Of a stretch of DNA of 64,000 nucleotides, positions 50,664-58,178 are shown piece by piece (position 1 is the first letter of the stretch; every line of letters begins with the position of its first letter). Both the position numbers and the translations under genes were made by a program. Under the pieces are notes generated by a model. That model saw only the letters and a program-made list of their open reading frames with translations. It was not told the origin of the DNA and did no database searches. The stretch is from NCBI RefSeq assembly GCF_035982055.1, contig NZ_CP108427.1, positions 558,001 through 622,000 of the forward strand. Direction: 5' to 3'. This DNA comes from Streptomyces sp. NBC_01288 (GTDB lineage Bacteria > Actinomycetota > Actinomycetes > Streptomycetales > Streptomycetaceae).

Positions 50664-51701
50664 TCATGGCAGCAGGGGATCAACAATCGTTCGGATGGGA
50701 GCGGACGGGTGCGTCGAGTCCTCAAGCGCTCGCTTGAGACCGGACAGGCCGATGCGACCGGGGCTGAGCCACGGCCTGACGTCGGTCGTGCCGTCGGCGA
50801 TGGACTTCAGAGCCAGAGCCATGTCATCGGGGGTTTCACCAGACGCAAAGTACACCTTCAAGTGCTTGTTCTGAGCGGTGAAGATGTAGATCTCCTCCGC
50901 CTCCATCGAGTATCCCCCCATCACGATCTTGGTGTTGTACCCGACCGAGTTGATGATCTCGTTGAGCAGCCCCTTCACACCGACGCATTCGTAGACGAGG
51001 GTCACACGCCGACCGTCCAGCTCGGGAATCGGCTCGTACGGCGACCTCTCCCGCGGGTCGATCGCGACGGCCGCGCCCATCTCCAGGGCGAGTTGACGCC
51101 TCGACTCCGAGAAGTCGACGGCGACGACGGCCGAGACACCGGCGAGTTTCAGCCCGGCGATGACACCGAGCCCGATGGCCCCGCATCCCACGACCACCGC
51201 GACGTCGTCGACGGACGGCTCGCCGGAGCGGGCGTGCTCAAGGCCTACCGCCAGGGGTTCGACCAGCGCGGCCAGATCGTCGTCGACGTTCTCGGGAACC
51301 TCCAGGACGAAGTTCTCGTCCAGGACCGCGTATTCGCTGAAACCGCCGGGATAGTTGTTGTCGAATCCGATGACGGAATGGCCGGACGAGGTCATCACGA
51401 CCGGCACGGACACCACACGCGCGCCGACCTTCAGCGCCTCGCGGCTGTTCGGACCGTATTCGACGATCTCGCCGACGAATTCATGCCCGAGGACGACCTT
51501 CTTCTCCAGGTCGAGACTCGCGTACGGCCCGCCCAGTTCACGGGACAGCTCGACCATCTTCTTCCCGCCCCGCAGGAAATGAAGGTCGGACGCACAGATG
51601 GCGCAGGCCCGTATGCGCACGAGAACCTGACCGTCACCGGGCGTCGGCTTGTCGACCTCACCGACGAGAAGTTCTCCGTCGAGTACATATGCGGCTCGCA
51701 T
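50664..51701 (-). CDS. Zinc-dependent alcohol dehydrogenase (MDR family)
   Basis: A 345-residue medium-chain dehydrogenase. Catalytic zinc ligands: Cys in ACAICASDLHFL and the His-Glu of VLGHEFVGEIVEYG. The four-Cys structural-zinc loop of classical ADHs is not evident. The coenzyme domain has VVVGCGAIGLGVIAGLK and ends VVAVDFSESRR, where the Asp favours NAD(H). ATG 51701 follows GAAAGGA; earlier in-frame codons lie before that site. Two palindromic operators lie just upstream. Substrate unknown. Confidence 0.88.
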   Translation of the reverse strand: MRAAYVLDGELLVGEVDKPTPGDGQVLVRIRACAICASDLHFLRGGKKMVELSRELGGPYASLDLEKKVVLGHEFVGEIVEYGPNSREALKVGARVVSVPVVMTSSGHSVIGFDNNYPGGFSEYAVLDENFVLEVPENVDDDLAALVEPLAVGLEHARSGEPSVDDVAVVVGCGAIGLGVIAGLKLAGVSAVVAVDFSESRRQLALEMGAAVAIDPRERSPYEPIPELDGRRVTLVYECVGVKGLLNEIINSVGYNTKIVMGGYSMEAEEIYIFTAQNKHLKVYFASGETPDDMALALKSIADGTTDVRPWLSPGRIGLSGLKRALEDSTHPSAPIRTIVDPLLP

Positions 51702-51762
51702 CGCAGTCCTTTCGTAAGGATGGCGCAGCTCCGCCGAACCCATCGCCCTCGACGGAACCACC

Positions 51763-51781
51763 GATTCAACAGCGTTGAATC
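51763..51781. promoter_or_regulatory. Operator 1 for the alcohol-dehydrogenase gene
   Basis: GATTCAAC-AGC-GTTGAATC has perfect 8-bp arms. It lies about 60 bases before the start codon. Probable TetR site. Confidence 0.75.
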
Positions 51782-51794
51782 GACGTCGTCAGTC

Positions 51795-51807
51795 TCAACG
51801 CCGTTGA
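51795..51807. promoter_or_regulatory. Operator 2 for the alcohol-dehydrogenase gene
   Basis: TCAAC-GCC-GTTGA shares the TCAAC/GTTGA core with operator 1, with centres 29 bp apart. Confidence 0.65.
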
Positions 51808-51820
51808 ACCGGTTTGTCAA

Positions 51821-52552
51821 TCAGGGTGGCCTATGGGAGGAAGGGCACTCCGGTGCGCGAACCAGGTCACTCCGAACCAGGTCACTCCTCGGACAGGTGC
51901 CAGTAGATGTGTAGTTCCTGCGCGACGGTGAGCCGTGGAGGCCGGTGGGAGTGGTGTCGGCCATCGCGTCCAGCAGCAGTGCCGCGTACGCGACCGTGCG
52001 GGCCAGTGGTCCGACCGTGACGAAGCCGAGGAACGACATATCGGGCGCCGTACTGACAACGTCTCGTGAGGATGTGACGCCGACAAGTCCGCAGGCGGCC
52101 GAGGGCGTACACATCGACCCGGCTCCGTCGGTCCCGTGGCCGACCGGGATCAACCCGGCCGCGACGGCGGCGGCCACTCCGCCGCTGGTACCGCTCGCGC
52201 AGCGCGAGGTGTCGTACGGCGGCACCGCGGGCCGGCCGACCACGGCGGTGTCGGTGCAGCACGGGATGCCCAACTCCGGTGCGTGGGTGTTGCCAAGGGC
52301 GACCGCGCCCGCGATGCGGATCAGCCCGACCGCACGGACGTCCTCCTGGTCGGCCGTCGTCGGGGGGACCGCGGCCGATCCGTTGGTGACGGGGACGCCC
52401 GCGATCGGCTGGAGGTCCTTGAAGGCGATCGGCAGACCGAGCAACGGGCGTTCGGGGTGCGGGCCTTGGGCCAGCAGGCGATCCGCCGCGGCGGCTTCCT
52501 CGCGTGCGAGTTCCGGTGTGCGGGTGACGAACGCCCCCAGGGGGTCCGCGAG
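51821..52552 (-). pseudogene. Amidase-signature family pseudogene
   Basis: The leftward frame matches an internal part of amidase-signature enzymes: LLGLPIAFKDLQPIAGVPVTNGSA (read in two parts around 52390-52450), then ASGTSGGVAAAVAAGLIPVG, GTDGAGSMCTPSAACGLVG and GPLARTVAYAALLLDAMAD. Family enzymes are near 450-500 residues; here the frame is closed upstream by TGA at 52553-52555 and degenerates after LLLDAMAD. The catalytic Lys and Ser positions survive, but the Arg normally in GGGSIR-like motifs is Cys. A 15-bp tandem duplication sits at its 3' edge. Almost certainly nonfunctional. Confidence 0.8.
51859..51888. repeat. 15-bp perfect tandem duplication at the amidase pseudogene end
   Basis: GAACCAGGTCACTCC at 51859-51873 is repeated immediately at 51874-51888. 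It lies where the amidase similarity ends, possibly a scar of the deletion that removed the 3' half. Confidence 0.85.
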
Positions 52553-52591
52553 TCAGTCGATTCCAGCCCCACCTCGTCGGCGGACCCCGCC

Positions 52592-53064
52592 GTGTCCGCG
52601 AACCTCGCGGCACTCCTGGCGGCGCAGGCCGAGCGCGCCCCCGGCCGGATCGCGCTGCGTCTGGGATCCGAGTCCGTCAACTACCGTGAGCTGGCGGAGA
52701 GTTCGGTGCGGACGGTATCGGTGCTCCGGGATCGGGGGGCGATCCCGGTGACCGGGTTGGGCTGATGGCACCGAACGTCCCGGGCTTCGCCGTCCTGTGC
52801 GTCGGGATTCTGCGGGCCGCGCCGTGGTCGTACCCGTGAAGCCGTTGCTCAAGTCCGGCGAGACCCTGCACTACCTCACCGATTCCAACGCGACGCTGCT
52901 GGCCCTCAAGCAGGGCGCCGCCGCCACGGCGGACGAGCTGCGCGGGTTCATGCGGGCCCGGGTCGCGCCGTACAAGTACCCGGGCCGTACGGATCACGGA
53001 CGCGCTACCGAAGGGGCCGACCGGCAATATCCTCCGCCGGACGATCGCTCTCCCCCAGGCGTAG
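52592..53064 (+). pseudogene. Acyl-CoA ligase (AMP-binding) pseudogene with internal deletion
   Basis: Pieces of an AMP-dependent acyl-CoA synthetase can be read in order across three frames. First comes SANLAALLAAQAERAPGRIA onward from GTG 52592. After a frameshift near 52740, GDRVGLMAPNVPGFAVL follows, then VVVPVKPLLKSGETLHYL. Bases from about 52920 give DELRGFMRARVAPYKYPG, and a last frame ending at TAG 53064 gives ITDALPKGPTGNILRR. The last is the C-terminal A10 motif with its catalytic Lys replaced by Asn. About 350 central residues are missing. Divergent from the amidase pseudogene; clearly decayed. Confidence 0.85.
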
Positions 53065-53123
53065 GAATGACAGCCGACGTGTCCGACCCGGACGGCACGC
53101 TGACATGGGGTGGGGTGTGCGGG

Positions 53124-53819
53124 TCAGCCGCCCTGGCCGGCGCTGCCGACCGGGCCGACTGTCACGGAGGAGCCGGAGCCGTCCGTGACGGGCAGGGTGG
53201 CGGCGCCCGGCCAGTCGAGGGTGACCGACTTCGTCTCGTTCGGCGGGGTCACCACCAGGCCGGTGACGCGGACGCCGGAGCCGCCCGACTTGTTGAACGG
53301 GTAGCTGACGGGGAAGTAGGTCGACTTCCCGTTCTTGAGGACGGCCGAGGTGGTCTCCTGACCGGTGCGCTTCGCGGACACCGTCCCCGCGTTGGTCTTC
53401 AGGTCGACGCCCGCGTACCCGGAGATCGTGCAGTCCCGGCCGCCGCCGTTCTTGAACTCGACCACGACGGTCCGGGTGGTGTCGCCGTCGATGGTGTTGT
53501 CCTTCGCCGTGACCTCCAGCTCGTCGGTACGGCACTTGCCGGCCTTGGCGTTCGCGTCGGAGCCGGTACCGGCCGACGTGCCCGTGCCGCCGGAGGTCGA
53601 CCCACCGGAGCTGGTACCCGTGGTGGCCTTCGCACCGCTCTGGTCCGAGCTGCCCGAGTTCGAACTGCCGCCCGAGGAAGACGCGTTGGACCCGGACGAC
53701 GCCGTGGGCGCGGACGACGCGTCACTCTTTCCCGTACTGGCGTCATCGCTCTGGCAGGCCGTGAGCGAGAGACCGGCGGCGACGGCCAGGGCGGCGAAGG
53801 TGAGCTTGTGAACGCGCAT
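53124..53819 (-). CDS. DUF4232-like lipoprotein
   Basis: A 231-residue secreted lipoprotein. Lipobox SLTACQSD at about residue 22, then a ~70-residue Ser/Gly/Thr/Asn low-complexity linker, then a beta-sandwich domain beginning GKCRTDELEVTAKDN. A conserved Cys pair (CRTDEL ... RDCTISGYAGV) and a final VTLDWPGAATLPVTDG match the DUF4232 family common in Streptomyces. Function unknown. ATG 53819 starts the signal peptide. Confidence 0.85.
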   Translation of the reverse strand: MRVHKLTFAALAVAAGLSLTACQSDDASTGKSDASSAPTASSGSNASSSGGSSNSGSSDQSGAKATTGTSSGGSTSGGTGTSAGTGSDANAKAGKCRTDELEVTAKDNTIDGDTTRTVVVEFKNGGGRDCTISGYAGVDLKTNAGTVSAKRTGQETTSAVLKNGKSTYFPVSYPFNKSGGSGVRVTGLVVTPPNETKSVTLDWPGAATLPVTDGSGSSVTVGPVGSAGQGG

Positions 53820-54185
53820 CGATTCATCCTCAGGATCGGTGGTGTCAGTGCCGGCCGCTCGGTACGGATCGTCGGTACGAGCGGGCGTTTCTGATCATCA
53901 AGAGCGGCTCGGCCGGGTCGGCCGTTCCGCACAGCCACCGCATAAGACATTCCTGTTACACGCGCCTCCGCCTACGACGCCCACCGTCACCAGGCACAAC
54001 GCGCCGGATTCCCCCAACGGCAAGCCCGGACGGCGGTTCCCGCCGCCGTCGCGAACTCACGCGCGGCCACCGTCCGTTGGGACAGACCCGTAACCCGAGA
54101 ACCACAACCGATCGCCGTCCTTGAGCATCCCGCCGACCCGACGAAGGAACTCGCCGGAGCCCACAGGCTTCAGACGGGTCGTCAG
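53820..54185. other. Intergenic region, nothing recognised
   Basis: 366 bases upstream of the DUF4232-like gene and downstream of the MFS stop. Frames are Pro/Arg/His-rich without family motifs, and no strong hairpin or palindrome stands out. It presumably holds the lipoprotein promoter. Confidence 0.45.
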
Positions 54186-55466
54186 TCACCTCGCCGACTC
54201 TGTCGGCTCCCCCTGCCCCTCCCACGGCCTGGCCAGCCCGACCAGTGCAACTCCCGCCGCTGCCACGGCGATCAGCATGATCACCGCCATCGGCAGCGAA
54301 CTGTCCTCCCCGAACACCCCCACCAGCGGCGCCGCGAGCGCGCCGAACAGGAACTGCAGTCCGCCCAGGAGGGCGGAGGCCGCACCCGGGGCGTTGCGGC
54401 CGAGGGCCTGGCCGATGCTCAGGGTCGACGGGAAGACCATGCCGATGCCGCCGGCCGTGATGAACAGGGTGATCCAGGTTCCGGCGAGGGTCTCCCCCAC
54501 GGTCAGCACCAGCAGCACCTGGCCCAGCGCGCCGACCACGGCGACGGCGACCGCCGCCACGAGGAGGGTGTTCAGCCGTACCCGCCCTGCGAGTTGGGAG
54601 AAGGTCGCGCCGGCGATCAGCATGGCGACAGCGTTGCTCGCGAAGATGAGGGAGTACGTCGTGGCGGACACTTCGTGCAGGTTCTCGAAGACGAAGCTGG
54701 AGCCGCTGATGTAGGCGAACAGCGCCGCCGAGATGAACGCGAGGACAAGGACGTAGCCCATGAACGTACGACGGCCGAGCAACTCCCCCATCGCGCGGAA
54801 GGTGTTCGTGATCCCGCCGGGGTGCCGCCGCTCCGGCGGCAGGGTCTCCGGGACGTTGCGGACCACGCCGAGCAGCAACAGGCCACCCATCACGGTCAGT
54901 ACGACGAACACCGCGCGCCAGGTCGACACGGCGAGGATCGCCCCGCCGAGCACCGGTGCGGCGACCGGCGCGACGCCCATGATCTGGGAGAGGACCGCGA
55001 AGTAGCGGGGCAGTTCGGCCCCTTGGAAGCGGTCGGTCAGGACGGCGCGGGCCAGCACCATGCCGGCCGCGCCCGCCAGGCCCTGGAGGAACCGGGCGCC
55101 GGTAAGCACGCCGATGTTGGGGGCCAGGGCGCAGGCGACGGAGAAGACCGCGAACGCGGCCGTTCCGGACAGCAGCAGTCCGCGGCGGCCGAGGCTGTCG
55201 CTGAGCGGGCCGATCAGCAGCTGGCCGACGACGAGTCCGGCCAGGAACGCGGTCATCGTCAGCTGCACGGCGGAGCTGCTCGCCCCGAGCGTGTCCCCCA
55301 TCGCGGGGAATCCGGGGACGTACATGTCGGTCGCGAGCGGGGCGACCGCGGTCAGCGCGGCGAGGACGGCGACCAGGGCGACGGCTGTGCGCCGCGAGGG
55401 GTCGGTGGAGTCGGCCGGCGCGGTGGCGCTCGCGGCGGCGGGACTGGAGGGGGACGGCGATACCAT
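54186..55466 (-). CDS. MFS multidrug exporter, Bcr/CflA type
   Basis: A 426-residue, twelve-helix major-facilitator exporter. The first helix region reads LAALTAVAPLATDMYVPGFPAM, with the Bcr/CflA motif LATDMYVP. Motif A follows as LIGPLSDSLGRRGLLL, and motif C-like GARFLQGLAGAAGMVLARAV. The Ala/Ser/Pro-rich N-terminus is cytoplasmic. ATG 55466 fits a leaderless start 7 bases after a -10 element; ATG 55472 is the alternative. Divergent from the marR gene, so repression by MarR and induction by an exported compound is the likely circuit. Confidence 0.9.
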   Translation of the reverse strand: MVSPSPSSPAAASATAPADSTDPSRRTAVALVAVLAALTAVAPLATDMYVPGFPAMGDTLGASSSAVQLTMTAFLAGLVVGQLLIGPLSDSLGRRGLLLSGTAAFAVFSVACALAPNIGVLTGARFLQGLAGAAGMVLARAVLTDRFQGAELPRYFAVLSQIMGVAPVAAPVLGGAILAVSTWRAVFVVLTVMGGLLLLGVVRNVPETLPPERRHPGGITNTFRAMGELLGRRTFMGYVLVLAFISAALFAYISGSSFVFENLHEVSATTYSLIFASNAVAMLIAGATFSQLAGRVRLNTLLVAAVAVAVVGALGQVLLVLTVGETLAGTWITLFITAGGIGMVFPSTLSIGQALGRNAPGAASALLGGLQFLFGALAAPLVGVFGEDSSLPMAVIMLIAVAAAGVALVGLARPWEGQGEPTESAR

Positions 55467-55473
55467 GACCATA

Positions 55474-55502
55474 ACGGTAACCGATGGTTCACTGGTTAAC
55501 AA
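55474..55502 (-). promoter_or_regulatory. Leaderless MFS promoter overlapped by MarR-type repeat
   Basis: On the minus strand TTGTTA (55502-55497), 17 bases, TACCGT (55479-55474), then 7 bases to ATG 55466. An inverted repeat TAACC-N11-GGTTA (55478-55498) covers the spacer and both hexamers, an ideal repressor position for the divergent MarR. Confidence 0.68.
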
Positions 55503-55622
55503 TGACGGACCGGTGAAGGCCTTCGTCGGCCTGTGAAGACCCATGAAAGCCTGCGGATCGGGTCTGCGAAGGCCCACGAAGGCCTACCGAGGCCCTGTCC
55601 AGAAAGTGAGAAGACGAGCCGC

Positions 55623-56117
55623 ATGTCGCCCTCCCCCGCCGATGTCCGCGCACAGTGGACCGAGCACAATCCCGGCCTCGACACCTCCCCCATGGAGCTG
55701 ATCGGCCTGCTCAAGCACGCCACCGGGCTCCTGAACCGGGCGGTCGAGCCCCTCTACGCGGGCGCCGAGCTCACCGCCCCCGAGGTCGACATGCTGATCC
55801 CCCTACGGCACGCCACCGACCCGGTGATCGCCCGCCGCCTAGCCGAATGGCTCGGTCTGTCCCGTGCGGGCGTCAGCAAGGCCCTGGGCAAGCTGGAGAA
55901 GCGCGGTTTCATCGCCCGCACCCCGAACCCGGCCGACCGGCGTGCCGCACTGGTGACCATCACACCGGCCGGGGCGAAGGCCGTGGACGATCTGTTCCCG
56001 CGCCAACTCTCCGCCGAGGTGCAGTTGTTGGCGGGGCTGGGTGAGGACCGGGAGCAGGTGCTGAGTGCGCTGGGGCGGTTGGTGGACGTCATGGAGCGCC
56101 AAGTGGGCCGCGACTGA
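55623..56117 (+). CDS. MarR-family transcriptional regulator
   Basis: A 164-residue MarR regulator. The winged helix has VIARRLAEWLGLSRAGVSKALGKLEKRGFI, then the wing RTPNPADRRAALVTITPAG, flanked by dimerisation helices. ATG 55623 is chosen as a compact family start; GTG 55533 would add a 30-residue tail encoded by DNA with repeated GAAGGCC/GAAAGCC words, which looks noncoding. Divergent from the exporter it probably controls. Confidence 0.9.
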   Translation: MSPSPADVRAQWTEHNPGLDTSPMELIGLLKHATGLLNRAVEPLYAGAELTAPEVDMLIPLRHATDPVIARRLAEWLGLSRAGVSKALGKLEKRGFIARTPNPADRRAALVTITPAGAKAVDDLFPRQLSAEVQLLAGLGEDREQVLSALGRLVDVMERQVGRD

Positions 56118-56160
56118 AGGAACCTGACGGAACGTCACCCTCGGAGGGCTCGGCTCGGCA

Positions 56161-57342
56161 TCACGTCGTGGCGTCCCACAGCACGTGCAGGGTCGGCGGC
56201 TTGCGGAAGACCAGGCCGTGCGGGGCGGTGGGGCGGTCCGGGTCGAGGCGTAGGGCGGGGAGGCGTTCGAGGAGGTGCTGGAGGGCGATGCGGGTCTCCA
56301 GGCGGGCGAGGTGGGCGGCGAGGCAGTAGTGCGGGCCGTGGGCGAAGGCGAGTTGGAGGCGGGCGTTCTCGCGGCGGACGTCGAAGCGGTCGGGGTCGGG
56401 GAAGACGGCCGGGTCGCGGTTGGCTCCGGTGAGGGAGACGGTGACCAGGTCGCCCTCCCGGATCGCGGCCTCGCCGAGGACGGTGTCCCGGGTGGCGTAG
56501 CGGTCCACGACGGCGGCGCCGGGTTCGAGGCGCAGCGACTCCTCGATCGCTCCGTCGAGCAGGCTCATGTCGGCCTGGACGAGGGCGAGTTGGTCCGGGT
56601 GTCGGAGCAGATGCAGCAGCGCGTTGGTGATCATCGCCTCGGTCGTCTCGATGCCGCCGAACATCAACACGGCGGCGTTGGAAGCGACTTCGGGGAGTGT
56701 GAGTTGTCCGGCGGCGGAACCGAGGAGTGAGGCTCCACCCCGGTCGGCGACGGTGGCTTCGACGGCGGCGCGCAGTTCCGCGTACGCCTTGGTGCCGGCG
56801 GCTCCCGCTTCGTGGCCCGCGGTGATGTCCGAGACCGCCCGCACGATCGCGTCGTACCAGGAGAGGACCGTGTCCGGGGTGGTGCCGGTCAGCCCGAGTG
56901 CCTCGGTCACGACGGCGACCGCGAGCGGCCCCGCGAAGGCGCGCCGCAGTTCACCGGCGCCCGCCGGTCGCAGCGCGGTGACGAGCCGGTCGGTCTCACG
57001 CTCGATGAACGAGGCGAAGCCGTCCCGTACTTCGCGCGGGCGGAACGGCGCGGTGAAGGGCTCACGGTGACGGGCGTGCCGCTCCCCGTCGAGCGACAGC
57101 ATGCTCGGGCCGACTACCTGAGCGGTGGAGAAGCGCGGGTCGTCCACGGTGAACGTGGCCGCGTCCCGCATCACACCCAACGCGAGATCCCGCCGGGTCA
57201 CCAGCCACCCGTCCAACTCCGGCAGCCAGGACACGGGTTCACTCTCCCGAAGCCGCGCCAGCCGCGCGTGCGGGTCCTGAGCGAGCTCGGCGAGCGTCGT
57301 CCCGGCGCCGAGCGGGAAGGAGGCGGCGGCGACCGTACTCAT
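56161..57342 (-). CDS. Cytochrome P450
   Basis: A 393-residue bacterial class I P450. Heme ligand Cys340 lies in FAHGPHYCLAAHLAR. The I-helix oxygen-activation motif reads FGGIETTE, and the K-helix ExxR is EESLR. The redox partner is not encoded nearby. ATG 57342 begins MSTVAAASFPLG; an in-frame upstream extension is Pro/His-rich and unlikely. Substrate unknown; no biosynthetic cluster surrounds it. Confidence 0.92.
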   Translation of the reverse strand: MSTVAAASFPLGAGTTLAELAQDPHARLARLRESEPVSWLPELDGWLVTRRDLALGVMRDAATFTVDDPRFSTAQVVGPSMLSLDGERHARHREPFTAPFRPREVRDGFASFIERETDRLVTALRPAGAGELRRAFAGPLAVAVVTEALGLTGTTPDTVLSWYDAIVRAVSDITAGHEAGAAGTKAYAELRAAVEATVADRGGASLLGSAAGQLTLPEVASNAAVLMFGGIETTEAMITNALLHLLRHPDQLALVQADMSLLDGAIEESLRLEPGAAVVDRYATRDTVLGEAAIREGDLVTVSLTGANRDPAVFPDPDRFDVRRENARLQLAFAHGPHYCLAAHLARLETRIALQHLLERLPALRLDPDRPTAPHGLVFRKPPTLHVLWDATT

Positions 57343-57649
57343 CGCGAACCGTGACGGGGCACGGGGAAAGGGAAACTGGCCATGACCGAGGCTAACAATC
57401 GGGGTGTGGGTGGGGTGGGCGGGGGCTGTGCGGTGCGGTTCCCGTGCCGGAGACGCCGCCATGGTCGGCGAATCGGAAGCAGGCCGGTCATTTCCGGCGA
57501 GGGCAACAGATCGAATTCGCCCCGCGCGAGGCATAGTTTGCGCCATCCTGAACGCCATGGGTCGAGGACCGATCGCTGACGCGGGTCGGACCTCAACTCC
57601 CTTTTCCTGCCTGCCTACTTATCGCGTCGATCCGAAAGGGCTCAGCCCC
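57343..57649. other. Intergenic region between divergent P450 and small ORF
   Basis: 307 bases. The first third includes the P450 upstream region with no clear ribosome site. A GAAAGGG site lies about 10 bases before ATG 57650. No palindrome or RNA element is evident. Confidence 0.45.
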
Positions 57650-57910
57650 ATGGCCACACCCCGGTCCGCCGGAAGAACGCTCGCCGTACCCGAGCGCACC
57701 GGCCGGACGACGCACGACCGTGCCCCGGTGGAATCGTCGACGACCGACAGGTCCACCGGGTTCCGGACGACCGGTCATGGGCGCACCGACCACGCAGGGG
57801 CCGTAGACCTCGACGTACGCGACACTCAGCGCGACACACCGCACGCGAAGAACACGCTCCCGTACGGCAACCGCAGCACCACCCTCGGTCAACCCACGCC
57901 CGTCGCCTGA
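57650..57910 (+). CDS. Small hydrophilic protein, unknown
   Basis: An 86-residue ORF with high third-position GC, ATG 57650 and a GAAAGGG ribosome site. The product is rich in Thr, Arg, Asp and Ser, lacks hydrophobic segments, and ends NTLPYGNRSTTLGQPTPVA. No family recognised. The position divergent from a P450 invites a peptide-substrate idea, but there is no leader-peptide signature and only one aromatic residue near the C-terminus. Could also be a spurious frame. Confidence 0.45.
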   Translation: MATPRSAGRTLAVPERTGRTTHDRAPVESSTTDRSTGFRTTGHGRTDHAGAVDLDVRDTQRDTPHAKNTLPYGNRSTTLGQPTPVA

Positions 57911-58178
57911 CCCGCGAAACGCCCCTCCGCACCCACGCCGAGGGGCCCTCGCCATGAGCCGACGACACCGGCCGAACAGCCGGCAACACCGCCGGCGGCA
58001 CCCCGCACCCGACCCCACCCACACTTGAGTCACTCTTGATCACTTCATCAGACCCCGACGGACCGGCGATACCTGTGTCTCTCCAGCCCATCCCGTCCGC
58101 CCAGGTGACCCGGGCCGCGTCCTGGCGCATTCTTGCTGTGTCACCCACCCGGCGCCACAAGGACGAGGTAGAGCCCCG

